From contig RYFE02000003.1 of NCBI GenBank assembly GCA_004138175.2, positions 186,001 through 250,000 of the forward strand: a DNA stretch of 64,000 bases. The letters run 5' to 3'. The notes beneath the pieces are model-generated. The model made no database searches. It was not told where the DNA came from and worked only from the letters and a program-made list of their open reading frames with translations. This stretch comes from Chloroflexales bacterium ZM16-3. Its GTDB lineage: Bacteria; Chloroflexota; Chloroflexia; Chloroflexales; Chloroflexaceae. The position numbers and the translations under genes are program-made. Positions 1 through 10,393 of this stretch are shown in pieces. How positions within the stretch are numbered: position 1 is the stretch's first letter; every line of letters starts with the position of its first letter.

Positions 1-1
1 G

Positions 2-151
2 GCCGCCGGGTTTGCTGAGCTGATGCGCCGCGACCCCGGTCGCTGGCGGAAGCTTACGGCCGAGCAGCCGGTTGGCGCGCTGGCCGAGCAGATCGCGCAG
101 GAGGTTGATCCGGTGCTGAAGCGTGTGACGCGCCTGGGGGCAGATGCATGA
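2..151 (+). CDS. tmk: Thymidylate kinase, C-terminal end (partial)
   Basis: Only the last 49 residues lie in the window; the frame is open from base 2 and ends at TGA 149-151. The segment FAELMRRDPGRWRKL followed by an amphipathic helix resembles the C-terminal helix region of dTMP kinases, which phosphorylate dTMP to dTDP in the cytoplasm. No catalytic motif is visible because the P-loop lies upstream. The stop overlaps the start of the next gene (ATGA), so the two are probably co-translated. The order tmk then c-di-AMP receptor is conserved in many Gram-positive bacteria and is the main support for the call; from sequence alone this is a short match. Confidence 0.6.
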   Translation, partial: AAGFAELMRRDPGRWRKLTAEQPVGALAEQIAQEVDPVLKRVTRLGADA

Positions 152-474
152 AGCTGATCCTTGCGGTGGTACAACATCAGGACTCCAGCACCCTTGTGGA
201 TGCGCTCACTGAGCAGAGCTTTCGGGTGACGAGGCTGAGCAGCCAGGGCGGATTCCTCCGTGAGGGGAATATCACGCTGATGCTGAGTGTTGAGGACGCC
301 CATGTGAATGCGGTGATTAAGACGGTGCGGGAGCACTGCTCGACACGCACGCGCTATGTCTCGCCGATGCCGCCAATCGCCGAGTCCGGCGAGTTTTATC
401 CGCCGGCACCGCTTGAGGTGCAGGTGGGTGGGGCGACGGTGTTTGTGTTGAAGGCGGAGACGGCGAGGCTATAG
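148..474 (+). CDS. darA: Cyclic-di-AMP receptor, PstA/DarA family (DUF970)
   Basis: The 108-residue product is a small PII-like protein. The N-terminus MKLILAVVQHQDS, the stretch FRVTRLSSQGGFLREGNIT and the later VEDAHV block match the family of trimeric PII-like proteins that bind cyclic di-AMP (YaaQ, PstA, DarA). The length is normal for the family. It overlaps tmk by four bases, the usual neighbour. Its presence suggests the organism makes c-di-AMP, although no cyclase of that type lies in the window. The downstream target of DarA proteins is not generally known. Confidence 0.9.
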   Translation: MKLILAVVQHQDSSTLVDALTEQSFRVTRLSSQGGFLREGNITLMLSVEDAHVNAVIKTVREHCSTRTRYVSPMPPIAESGEFYPPAPLEVQVGGATVFVLKAETARL

Positions 475-476
475 TC

Positions 477-510
477 GGGGGTTGGGGGTTGGGGGTTGGG
501 GGTTGGGGGG
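477..510 (+). repeat. Period-7 tandem repeat (GGGGGTT)n
   Basis: Four full copies of GGGGGTT and a run of G follow directly after the darA stop codon. The reverse complement of the same heptamer recurs inside the gene at 56693-58756 (bases 58171-58208). The strand has several G runs and could form a quadruplex, but this is only a possibility. Confidence 0.85.
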
Positions 511-557
511 CTCGTGAGCCTTCACTCGGCTGCCCGCGTTCGACCTACTGAGGTTTC

Positions 558-1076
558 ATGGAAGCTATTCAGAATTTTCTCGCGAATCTGGTGCCCATCC
601 TCCAGGTTCTCGGCGTCTTTCTCGGGGCCTACCTGGTGCTGCTCTGGGCAGCGTCGGTGCTGTGGACGTACCGCGACATTCGCAGGCGCAGCGAGGATGT
701 GTCGGTGCAGGTGCTGGCGGTTGGCCTGGTGCTGCTGCTGCCCTTTGTGGGCATCCCCCTACACCTGATCCTGCGCCCCCCGCAGACGCTCGCCGAGAGG
801 TATGAGCGCTCCCTTGAGGAGGAGTACCTGCGTAACGATATTGAGGAGAAGTTCGTCTGCCCTGAGTGCCAGCGGCCGATTGAGCCGGACTTCATTCTTT
901 GCCCCCACTGCAATACGTCGCTGCGCCGCCACTGTGAGGGCTGCTCGCGGGTGGTCGATCTGACCTGGAGCGTCTGCCCGTACTGTGGCGATGATGGCAC
1001 TGCCGCTTCGCGCCGGGCGGCCACGGTGCAGGCTGCTAACTACCGCCCCCCGCACTCTCAGGAAGTGGTGCGCTAG
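558..1076 (+). CDS. Membrane protein with double zinc ribbon
   Basis: The 172-residue product has two hydrophobic segments near the N-terminus (about residues 10-37 and 50-72) and then a cytoplasmic-looking tail with four zinc knuckles: Cys101/104, Cys115/118, Cys126/129 and Cys140/143. This is the DZANK/zinc-ribbon arrangement, likely two zinc sites. No enzymatic motif is visible and I do not recognise a named family. The start ATG follows GAGGTTTC closely, an acceptable ribosome site. It stands between darA and a terminator, so it could be the last gene of the tmk-darA transcript, though 83 bases and a G-rich repeat separate them. Confidence 0.75.
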   Translation: MEAIQNFLANLVPILQVLGVFLGAYLVLLWAASVLWTYRDIRRRSEDVSVQVLAVGLVLLLPFVGIPLHLILRPPQTLAERYERSLEEEYLRNDIEEKFVCPECQRPIEPDFILCPHCNTSLRRHCEGCSRVVDLTWSVCPYCGDDGTAASRRAATVQAANYRPPHSQEVVR

Positions 1077-1105
1077 AACACTGAAGCACTGAGGCACTGA
1101 GCGGC

Positions 1106-1143
1106 ATATGACAAGGTGATAATCGTCACCTTGTCATATTTTT
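1106..1143 (+). terminator. Intrinsic terminator
   Basis: A perfect 14-bp stem (arms 1106-1119 and 1126-1139, loop TAATCG) is followed by a run of five T. It ends the transcript of the zinc-ribbon gene. Confidence 0.85.
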
Positions 1144-1162
1144 GTTATGAAGGGGTTATGCG

Positions 1163-2134
1163 ATGACGCCAATGATCACCGATGTGTCGGGCATTCTGAT
1201 CGGCCACGCCGAGAACCGCGAGGCGCTGACCGGGGTGACGGTTGTGCTCTGCCCGGAGGGTACGGTGGGCGGGGTGGATGTGCGCGGCGGCGCTCCTGGC
1301 ACGCGCGAGACTGATCTGCTGAACCCGGTGAATATGGTCCAGGAGGTTCACGCCATCGCCCTATGTGGCGGCAGCGCGCTGGGGCTGGCGGCCGCCAGCG
1401 GGGTTGCGCAGTGGCTCCACGAGCGCGGCCACGGCTTTGATGTGGGCGTCACGCGGGTGCCGATCGTGCCGGCAGCGGTGATCTTCGACCTGGCCTTTGG
1501 CTCGCCGGTCTGGCCGGATGCGGCCATGGGCTACGCGGCCTGCGAGGTTGCTGGCCCGACCACCGCCGAGGGCTGCGTCGGCGTTGGGATCGGTGCGACG
1601 GTGGGGAAGATCCTCGGCCCGGCCCAGGCGATGAAGAGCGGGGTGGGCACCTGGAGCGAGGCGCTGCCCGACGGCACGACGGTGGGCGCGCTGGTGGTGG
1701 TGAATGCCTTCGGCGATGTCTGGGAGGAGCACGGCGGGATTATCGCCGGGGCGCGGGCAGCGGGTGGGGGATTTGTCGATGCCACGCGGGCGCTGCGCGA
1801 CCCGGCCCTGCTGGCGGCTTTCGGCGGCGGGCGCGCCGACGAGGTGAGCAATACGACCCTGGCGATTGTGGCGACCGACGCGCGCCTGACGAAGGCTGAG
1901 GCGACGAAGCTGGCCCAGATGGCGCAGGACGGGCTGGCCCGCACGATCCAGCCTATCCATACGCCCTTCGATGGGGATACCGTCTTCGCGCTGGCCACGG
2001 GCGTGCGGCAGGGGCCGCCGATGGTGGTGCTGGGCAGTATCGCCGCCGATGTGCTGGCGAGGGCGGTGGAGCGGGCCGTGCGGGCCGCCGTAGGGATGGG
2101 CGGCCTGCCCGGCGCGGGGGATCTCGCGGGCTAG
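1163..2134 (+). CDS. P1/S58 family peptidase (DmpA-like autoprocessing hydrolase)
   Basis: The 323-residue product matches the DmpA/P1 family of N-terminal nucleophile hydrolases, which include aminopeptidases and related amide hydrolases. Visible hallmarks are the N-terminal VSGILIGHAEN and GVTVVLCPEG strands, the glycine-rich LCGGSALGLAAASG block (68-80), NAFGDV (181-186) and the self-cleavage site SNTTLAIV, where Thr231 would become the N-terminal nucleophile after cleavage behind Asn230. No signal peptide is seen, so it is likely cytoplasmic. The substrate cannot be told from sequence. GAAGGGG sits seven bases before the ATG. The gene is monocistronic, bounded by terminators on both sides. 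Confidence 0.88.
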   Translation: MTPMITDVSGILIGHAENREALTGVTVVLCPEGTVGGVDVRGGAPGTRETDLLNPVNMVQEVHAIALCGGSALGLAAASGVAQWLHERGHGFDVGVTRVPIVPAAVIFDLAFGSPVWPDAAMGYAACEVAGPTTAEGCVGVGIGATVGKILGPAQAMKSGVGTWSEALPDGTTVGALVVVNAFGDVWEEHGGIIAGARAAGGGFVDATRALRDPALLAAFGGGRADEVSNTTLAIVATDARLTKAEATKLAQMAQDGLARTIQPIHTPFDGDTVFALATGVRQGPPMVVLGSIAADVLARAVERAVRAAVGMGGLPGAGDLAG

Positions 2135-2186
2135 CACCCGCTGGCTGAGATCGAGCGCCTGCGGCAGCGTGGAAGACCTTCTCTTT

Positions 2187-2231
2187 ATATGCTCGCATTG
2201 GTGCGCTTGCGGCGCACCAATGTGAGCATAT
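2187..2231. terminator. Bidirectional hairpin between convergent genes
   Basis: A 20-bp stem with one G:T pair (arms 2187-2206 and 2212-2231, five-base loop) lies between two gene ends that face each other. T-rich and A-rich flanks suit termination on either strand. Confidence 0.75.
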
Positions 2232-2240
2232 GAAGATCTT

Positions 2241-5435
<3,195 letters not shown>

Positions 5436-5546
5436 TCTTGTAACCTGATTTATACTATGGAGGGCCGAGGACGCATCTACAGAGCGCCGATGCGCGGCGC
5501 ACCGCGCTCCTCCGGCTGCCCTACAGGCTTCTGTGGCTTTGCACAT

Positions 5547-5816
5547 GGCACGTTCGTGTAGTATACCGGGGAGCTATGGCTCGGTCAAACGAGAGAAGAA
5601 TTGGGGTGTGCGGCGTAACATTTTGGGCGACCGACCCGCCCGGCGGCTGAAGCCGCGGGCTCCATACGGCGAAGCCGCCCTGCGGCGGCTCATGCAGGCC
5701 GCGCAGGCGGCCTTCGTCAAACAAGCGCCGAGGGCTTCAGCCCCACGGCGATTCGCTGGCCCGAAACGATACGTCACACCTAAGCATTGTGTCACCTATA
5801 AGGATAACCACACCGT
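5547..5816. repeat. Intergenic region with dispersed palindromic repeat
   Basis: No gene is seen. Bases 5639-5749 carry hairpins with the core GGCTGAAGCC and, at the far end, GAGGGCTTCAGCCCC, separated by a GCCGC-rich centre. A closely related copy lies at 55354-55443. AAGGA near 5802 is the ribosome site of the next gene. Confidence 0.65.
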
Positions 5817-7637
5817 ATGCGATCACTACGACATATCATCGCCGCTGGGGCGCTGCTGGGGCTGATAGCTTGCCAGCTTGAGGGCGGGGTGGCGCGGCCG
5901 ACGGCGGCGCTTGATACGAGCCCGATCAGTGTCGAGGCGAGTACCCCGGTCGACTCCCCATCGTCGCCAAGCGCCCCGGCGGTAGTCTCGCCGGCCCCCT
6001 CCTCTTCCGATGGCAGTCTGCGGCTCGGCCTGATCGCGGAGCCGGGCGACCTGCTGCCCTACCACAGCGATAGCGCGGATGAGCGGATCACCGCGCCGAT
6101 CAGCGAGCTGCTCTTCCCTTCGCCGCTGCTGGCCCTGAGCTATACCTACACCACCACCGGGGTGCTGGATCGCGTGCCGAGCGAGCAGAACGGCGATGTG
6201 AGCATCAGCATGGTCGATGTCTTCCTCGACTCGGTCGGCGTGATCACCACCACCAACACCGGGGTGATCACCCAGGTGCAGCAGCTGAGCGTGACCTACC
6301 GCTGGAACCCGGAGCTAAGCTGGGCCGACGGCACCCCGGTGACGGCGGACGACTCGCTGTTCGCCTACGAGCTGGCCCAGAAGGTGAGCCTCGGCCAGGA
6401 CGCCGATAGTCGGCTGGCCCTGCTTGATCGCTACGAGCAGGTGGACGCGCACACTACGCGGGCGGTGCTGAAGCCGGACTTCACCGACCCGGCCTATATT
6501 ACGAGCTACTGGACGCCGCTGCCGCGCCATCTCCTGAAGGATATCGACCCGGCCACCTTCGCCACGGGCGAGTTTGCGTTGCTGCCGATGGGCTACGGCC
6601 CGTACACCGTTGATCGGCGCGACCAGGGCAACCTGCGGCTGAAGCTCAACCCACATTGGCTAGGTTCCGAGCCAGCCGCAGCGGTGAGCTTCATCTTTCG
6701 CGATAACGTCGAGTTGCTGCGTGGCGCGGTGGCGGGCGGGAGTCTGGACGCGGCTAGCTTCGAGCTTCCCGCTCCCGATGAGGCCGCCGCGCTGAAGGCG
6801 GATGCGGCCAGCGGATCGCTGAGTATGGCGACCATGCCTAGCCCGATCTGGGAGCATATCGACTTTAACCTGGACGTGCCGCTGCTTCAGGATATCCGGG
6901 TGCGCCGGGCCGTGGCCCAGGCGATTGATCGCCAGAAGATCATAGACACGCTGCTGGGTGGCTATGGCAGCGTACTAGAGAGCTGGATCGTGCCTGGCCA
7001 GTGGGCATCGGCGCCGCTCGACCAGCTTACGCGCTACCCCTATAGCCCCGACGATGCTCGGCGGCTGCTGGACGAGGTCGGGTACATCGATAGCGACGGC
7101 GACGGTCTACGTGAGCTCGATGGCATGCCGCTCACGATCAGCCTGGTGACAACAGCCGGATCGCCGCTGCGAAAGGATGTGGCCGACCAGATCACCGCCG
7201 ACCTCGCGGCGGTCGGGGTGACGCTGGATGTGAGCATGGTGCCGGCCACCGAGCTATACGGCAGTGATGGCCCGCTCTACCGACGCAACTTCGAGATGGC
7301 CCTCTTCGCATGGATCGCTGGCCCCGACCCGCGCGGTTGGGAGCGCTGGAGTTGCGCCGGTGTGCCAAGCGAGGCGAACCGCTGGACGGGGAATAACTTC
7401 CCTGGCTGGTGCTTCTTCGAGGCCGACAAGGCGATCCGCACCGCCACCACGGCGACCGATATTAGCGAGCGGGGGGCGGCCTACCTGCGCCAGCAGCAGC
7501 TCTTCACCCAGGAGCTACCGGTGCTGCCGCTCTTCCAGCGGGTCGATGTAGTGATCAGCAGCCCGACGATTGCGGGTGTGCAGCCCGATCCGACAGCTCC
7601 GTTCACATGGAACCTGGGCGCATGGTCGCGCCGATAG
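5817..7637 (+). CDS. ABC transporter substrate-binding lipoprotein, family 5
   Basis: The 606-residue product starts with a lipoprotein signal ending in LIAC, with Cys19 as the lipidated residue, followed by a Ser/Pro-rich linker. The rest matches SBP_bac_5 proteins, which bind peptides, nickel or sugars outside the membrane: early LRLGLIAEPGDLLPY, the WADGTPVTADD block typical of the family, RRAVAQAIDRQKI, and YSPDDARRLLDEVGY. No permease or ATPase gene is adjacent, so it either serves a transporter encoded elsewhere or acts alone. AAGGAT precedes the ATG. The ligand cannot be assigned. Confidence 0.9.
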   Translation: MRSLRHIIAAGALLGLIACQLEGGVARPTAALDTSPISVEASTPVDSPSSPSAPAVVSPAPSSSDGSLRLGLIAEPGDLLPYHSDSADERITAPISELLFPSPLLALSYTYTTTGVLDRVPSEQNGDVSISMVDVFLDSVGVITTTNTGVITQVQQLSVTYRWNPELSWADGTPVTADDSLFAYELAQKVSLGQDADSRLALLDRYEQVDAHTTRAVLKPDFTDPAYITSYWTPLPRHLLKDIDPATFATGEFALLPMGYGPYTVDRRDQGNLRLKLNPHWLGSEPAAAVSFIFRDNVELLRGAVAGGSLDAASFELPAPDEAAALKADAASGSLSMATMPSPIWEHIDFNLDVPLLQDIRVRRAVAQAIDRQKIIDTLLGGYGSVLESWIVPGQWASAPLDQLTRYPYSPDDARRLLDEVGYIDSDGDGLRELDGMPLTISLVTTAGSPLRKDVADQITADLAAVGVTLDVSMVPATELYGSDGPLYRRNFEMALFAWIAGPDPRGWERWSCAGVPSEANRWTGNNFPGWCFFEADKAIRTATTATDISERGAAYLRQQQLFTQELPVLPLFQRVDVVISSPTIAGVQPDPTAPFTWNLGAWSRR

Positions 7638-7642
7638 ACGGG

Positions 7643-7671
7643 TTGACCGGGAATCCTAGTCGGGGTACACT
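7643..7671 (+). promoter_or_regulatory. Sigma-70 type promoter for the CBS gene
   Basis: TTGACC (7643-7648) and TACACT (7666-7671) are separated by 17 bases. The predicted start of transcription is near 7679, about 40 bases before the CBS-protein ATG. Confidence 0.65.
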
Positions 7672-7720
7672 CGTTATATTGCAAAGATACACCTTGTCTT
7701 GGTTGTGAAAGGATATCCTG

Positions 7721-8122
7721 ATGGATCGGATGGTCGGTGAAGTTATGCATCGCGGCGTGCTGACGTGTCAGCGGGAGACGCCTATTCAGGATATCGCCCG
7801 GCAGATGTCGGAGCAGGACATTAGCGCCTTGGTTGTTGTGGACCAGAATAGCACCATGATCGGCCTGATCTCACGGACTGATCTGGTGAACGCGCGTCTG
7901 TACGAGCAGTACTGGAAGCACTGGCGCGGCCTCACCGCTGGCCATATTATGGTCACTGATGTGGTCTCGGTGAAGGCCGGGGACTCGCTTCAGCATGCGA
8001 GCAAGCTGATGATGGATCGGCATTTCCACCGGGTGGTGGTGGTCGAGGAGGGGGAGAAGGGTCTGTGCCCTGTGGGTGTCCTGTCGATCACCGATCTGGT
8101 GCGCGATATCGCCCGCGAGTAG
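7721..8122 (+). CDS. CBS domain pair protein
   Basis: This 133-residue protein consists of two CBS domains and nothing else: VGEVMHRGVLTCQ to LISRTDLVNAR, then AGHIMVTDVVSVK to VLSITDLVRDI. The GLISRTDL and VLSITDL segments are the standard end of each domain. Stand-alone CBS pairs bind adenine nucleotides or SAM and usually act as energy or redox sensors on partner proteins. AAAGGAT lies before the start and a good promoter is present upstream, so it is probably transcribed alone. The partner is not evident from neighbours. Confidence 0.9.
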   Translation: MDRMVGEVMHRGVLTCQRETPIQDIARQMSEQDISALVVVDQNSTMIGLISRTDLVNARLYEQYWKHWRGLTAGHIMVTDVVSVKAGDSLQHASKLMMDRHFHRVVVVEEGEKGLCPVGVLSITDLVRDIARE

Positions 8123-8142
8123 AGCACTGAGGCACTGAGGCG

Positions 8143-8280
8143 CATGCCCGGCCCGTAGACGGGCGGGCTACGGTCTGCGAAGGCCGCCTGCGCGGGCTGG
8201 CCGAGGCCGCGCAGGCCGACGCCCGGCGCAACGCGCCCCGTCGGCGCGACTTCCAGTCGCTAGCCGTGGGGCGCTCATGC
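8143..8280. repeat. Dispersed GC-rich repeat at a convergent junction
   Basis: The stretch includes CCCGTAGACGGGCGGGCTACGG and GGCCGCCTGCGCGG-like segments that recur in altered form inside the element at 58793-58922. It lies between the CBS gene and the oppositely directed ABC ATPase gene; no gene is seen in it. Confidence 0.5.
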
Positions 8281-8287
8281 CTTTACA

Positions 8288-9232
8288 TCAGCCCTGGCCT
8301 GCCGCCTGCTGGCGTACCAGGGTGACAAACACATCTTCAAGCGACGGGTCGATCTGCTCCACTCGCCCGCCCTCGACACCCGCCGCGCCCAGCGCCGCCG
8401 CGATCTGGGGGCCGCGCAGCCCGGCATCATCGACAATCGCGTGGAGCCGCGCACCGTGCGGGGCGACCTCGCGCACGCCGGGGTGGGCCGCCACCAGGTC
8501 ACGGGCCTGATCCTGCGGCGAGCCCTCGATCTCCAGCACCTCGCCGTCGATTGTGCCCTGCTTGAGGGCGGCCGGCGTATCGAGCGCCACCAGCTTGCCG
8601 CCATACATCAGCCCGATCCGGTTACAGTGCTCGGCCTCGTCCATGTAGTGCGTGGTCACAAACACCGTCACACCCTGCTGGGCCAGATCGTAGATCAGCT
8701 CCCAGAATGCCCGGCGGGCCTCGGGGTCCACCCCGCCGGTCGGCTCATCTAAAAACAGCATGCGCGGGCGGTGGACAATCGCGCATGCCAGGGCCAGCCG
8801 CTGCTTCCAGCCGCCCGAGAGGTTTGCGGTCAGCTCGCCCTCGCGCCCGCTGAGGCCAGCCATCTCGATCAGCTCGGCCATACGCGCCGCCCGCTCGCGT
8901 CGCCCCACCCCGTAGACATCGGCGTAGAAGGCCAGGTTCTCGCGCACCTTCAGGTCGGGGTAGAGGCTGAACTTCTGCGACATGTAGCCGATCCGGGCCT
9001 TAATCGCCTCGCTCTCGCGCCCGATATCGAAGCCCAGCACGCGCCCGCTGCCCGCGCTCGGCGAGATCAGGCCGCAGAGCATGCGGATCGTCGTGGTCTT
9101 GCCCGATCCGTTCGGGCCGAGGAACCCGAAGACCTCGCCCGGCTCAACCTGAAGCGTCACCTTGTCCACCGCGACAAAGTCGCCAAAGCGGCGAGTCAGC
9201 TCCTCGGTCTCGACAGCGTAGGCTGTTCCCAT
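8288..9232 (-). CDS. ABC-2 type exporter ATP-binding protein (second ATPase)
   Basis: The 314-residue ATPase has Walker A GPNGSGKTT (39-47), signature LSGGWKQRLALA, Walker B MLFLDEPTGGVDP and the H-loop VTTHYMDEAEH. The C-terminal extension after residue 230 (ALKQG, LEI, DVFVTLVR) is typical of drug-exporter ATPases of the CcmA/YbhF type. It is the last gene of a four-gene operon with a permease, a membrane-fusion protein and another ATPase, and GAGGTG precedes its ATG. The miniature element at 9268-9381 separates it from the previous gene. Two ATPases probably pair as a heterodimer, as in the two fused halves of YbhF. The cargo is unknown. Confidence 0.9.
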   Translation of the reverse strand: MGTAYAVETEELTRRFGDFVAVDKVTLQVEPGEVFGFLGPNGSGKTTTIRMLCGLISPSAGSGRVLGFDIGRESEAIKARIGYMSQKFSLYPDLKVRENLAFYADVYGVGRRERAARMAELIEMAGLSGREGELTANLSGGWKQRLALACAIVHRPRMLFLDEPTGGVDPEARRAFWELIYDLAQQGVTVFVTTHYMDEAEHCNRIGLMYGGKLVALDTPAALKQGTIDGEVLEIEGSPQDQARDLVAAHPGVREVAPHGARLHAIVDDAGLRGPQIAAALGAAGVEGGRVEQIDPSLEDVFVTLVRQQAAGQG

Positions 9233-9267
9233 GCGATCACCTCAGATCTCGCCTTTTGCCTTTTGCC

Positions 9268-9381
9268 GCAATACCGCATAAGTGGCGCTGTGGGAGAGCT
9301 TGTCATTCTGAGCGAAGCGAAGAATCCCGGCCGGGACCCTTCGCTTCGCTCAGGGTGACAGCGTTACTTCTGCGGTATTGC
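9268..9381. mobile_element. Miniature inverted-repeat element, copy 1
   Basis: Ends are GCAATACCGC and GCGGTATTGC. CTTTTGCC flanks both sides as a direct repeat (9260-9267 and 9382-9389), although the flanks are themselves heptamer repeats of CTTTTGC. The interior is a long palindrome around CGGCCGGGAC with arms related to CTTCGCTTCGCTCAG. It has no coding capacity. Related copies lie at 47043-47204, 48336-48451 and 58793-58922. Confidence 0.75.
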
Positions 9382-9395
9382 CTTTTGCCTTTTGC

Positions 9396-10319
9396 CTACC
9401 CCGCCGTGCGCTGGAGGTACATAAAGACCTCCTCCATCGTCGGCTGGATCTGGCGGATGCTGACGAGTGTCACCTCGGAGTCGGCCAGCTGGCGGCGCGC
9501 AGCCTCCTCGGGGAGCGGGCCGTCGGCGATCACATGCAGCCGGTCGCCGAAGACCTGCACCCCGCGCACGCTGGGGAGCGCCCGCAGCAGCTCCTGGGCG
9601 GCGTGGTAGGGGCGGGCCTGCACCTCTAGCACGACGCCGGGCACCAGCGCCTGAAGCTCGCGCGGCGTGCCGCTGGCCATCAGCGCGCCGGCGCGCATAA
9701 AGCCAACCGAGTGGCAGCGGTCGGCCTCGTCCATATACGGCGTCGAGACCAGCACCGTCATGCCGTCCTGGATGACCGCATCGCGCAGGATGTCCCAGAA
9801 CTCGCGCCGCGAGACCGGGTCGACGCCGGTGGTCGGCTCGTCGAGCATCAGCACATCGGGCCGGTGGATGAGCGCACAGGCCAGGGCCAGCTTCTGCTTC
9901 ATGCCGCCGGAGAGCGCCTCGGCGCGGCGGCTCTGGAAGGGGCCGAGGCGGCTGAAGTCAAGTAGCCGCTGGAGCAGCGGCCCGCGCACGGCGCGCGGCA
10001 CGCCGTACACCTCGGCGAAGAAGACCATATTCTCAAGCACCGTCAGGTCGCCGTACAGGCTGAAGCGCTGCGGCATATAGCCGATCCGCCGCCGCACGCC
10101 CTCAGGGTCGCGGGCCACGTCGATGCCCATCACCGTGGCCTGGCCGCCGTCGGGGAGGAGCGCGCCGCACAGGATGCGCAGTGTGGTCGTCTTGCCAGCG
10201 CCGTCCGGCCCAACCAGGCCATAGATCTGCCCGGTAGGGACGCGCAGGTTCAGCCCCGCCACGGCGCGGATCTTCCCGAAGGAGCGGGCCAGCTCGGTTG
10301 TAATGATCGCGTCGCTCAT
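9396..10319 (-). CDS. ABC-2 type exporter ATP-binding protein (first ATPase)
   Basis: The 307-residue ATPase carries Walker A GPDGAGKTTT (38-47), signature LSGGMKQKLALA, Walker B VLMLDEPTTGVDP and the switch segment VSTPYMDEADR, in which the usual His of the H-loop is replaced by Pro (STPYMDE rather than TTHYMDE). The paired ATPase downstream keeps the His, which suggests an asymmetric heterodimer with one degenerate site. Residue counts and C-terminal extension match drug-exporter ATPases. It is third in the minus-strand efflux operon, after the membrane-fusion gene. Confidence 0.9.
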   Translation of the reverse strand: MSDAIITTELARSFGKIRAVAGLNLRVPTGQIYGLVGPDGAGKTTTLRILCGALLPDGGQATVMGIDVARDPEGVRRRIGYMPQRFSLYGDLTVLENMVFFAEVYGVPRAVRGPLLQRLLDFSRLGPFQSRRAEALSGGMKQKLALACALIHRPDVLMLDEPTTGVDPVSRREFWDILRDAVIQDGMTVLVSTPYMDEADRCHSVGFMRAGALMASGTPRELQALVPGVVLEVQARPYHAAQELLRALPSVRGVQVFGDRLHVIADGPLPEEAARRQLADSEVTLVSIRQIQPTMEEVFMYLQRTAG

Positions 10320-10324
10320 TGCTT

Positions 10325-10393
10325 ATTTCCGGGGGCCTGCGGCCCCCAATCCTCCGCTGAGTGAGTGTTCAGGTTGCGTAGCAACCTGGACAC
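10325..10393 (-). repeat. Two adjacent hairpins within the efflux operon
   Basis: One hairpin has arms GGGGGCC and GGCCCCC around TGC. The second pairs GAGTGAGTGTTCAGGTTGC with a near-perfect complement ending at the HlyD stop codon. They sit between the adaptor and the ATPase genes and may reduce or stabilise the downstream transcript; no T run follows. Confidence 0.55.

Noticed and set aside
9268-9381. Small protein encoded in the miniature element (HSERSEESRPG peptide)
   Set aside because: This peptide arises whenever the palindrome is read through and occurs in unrelated frames; the element is non-coding.
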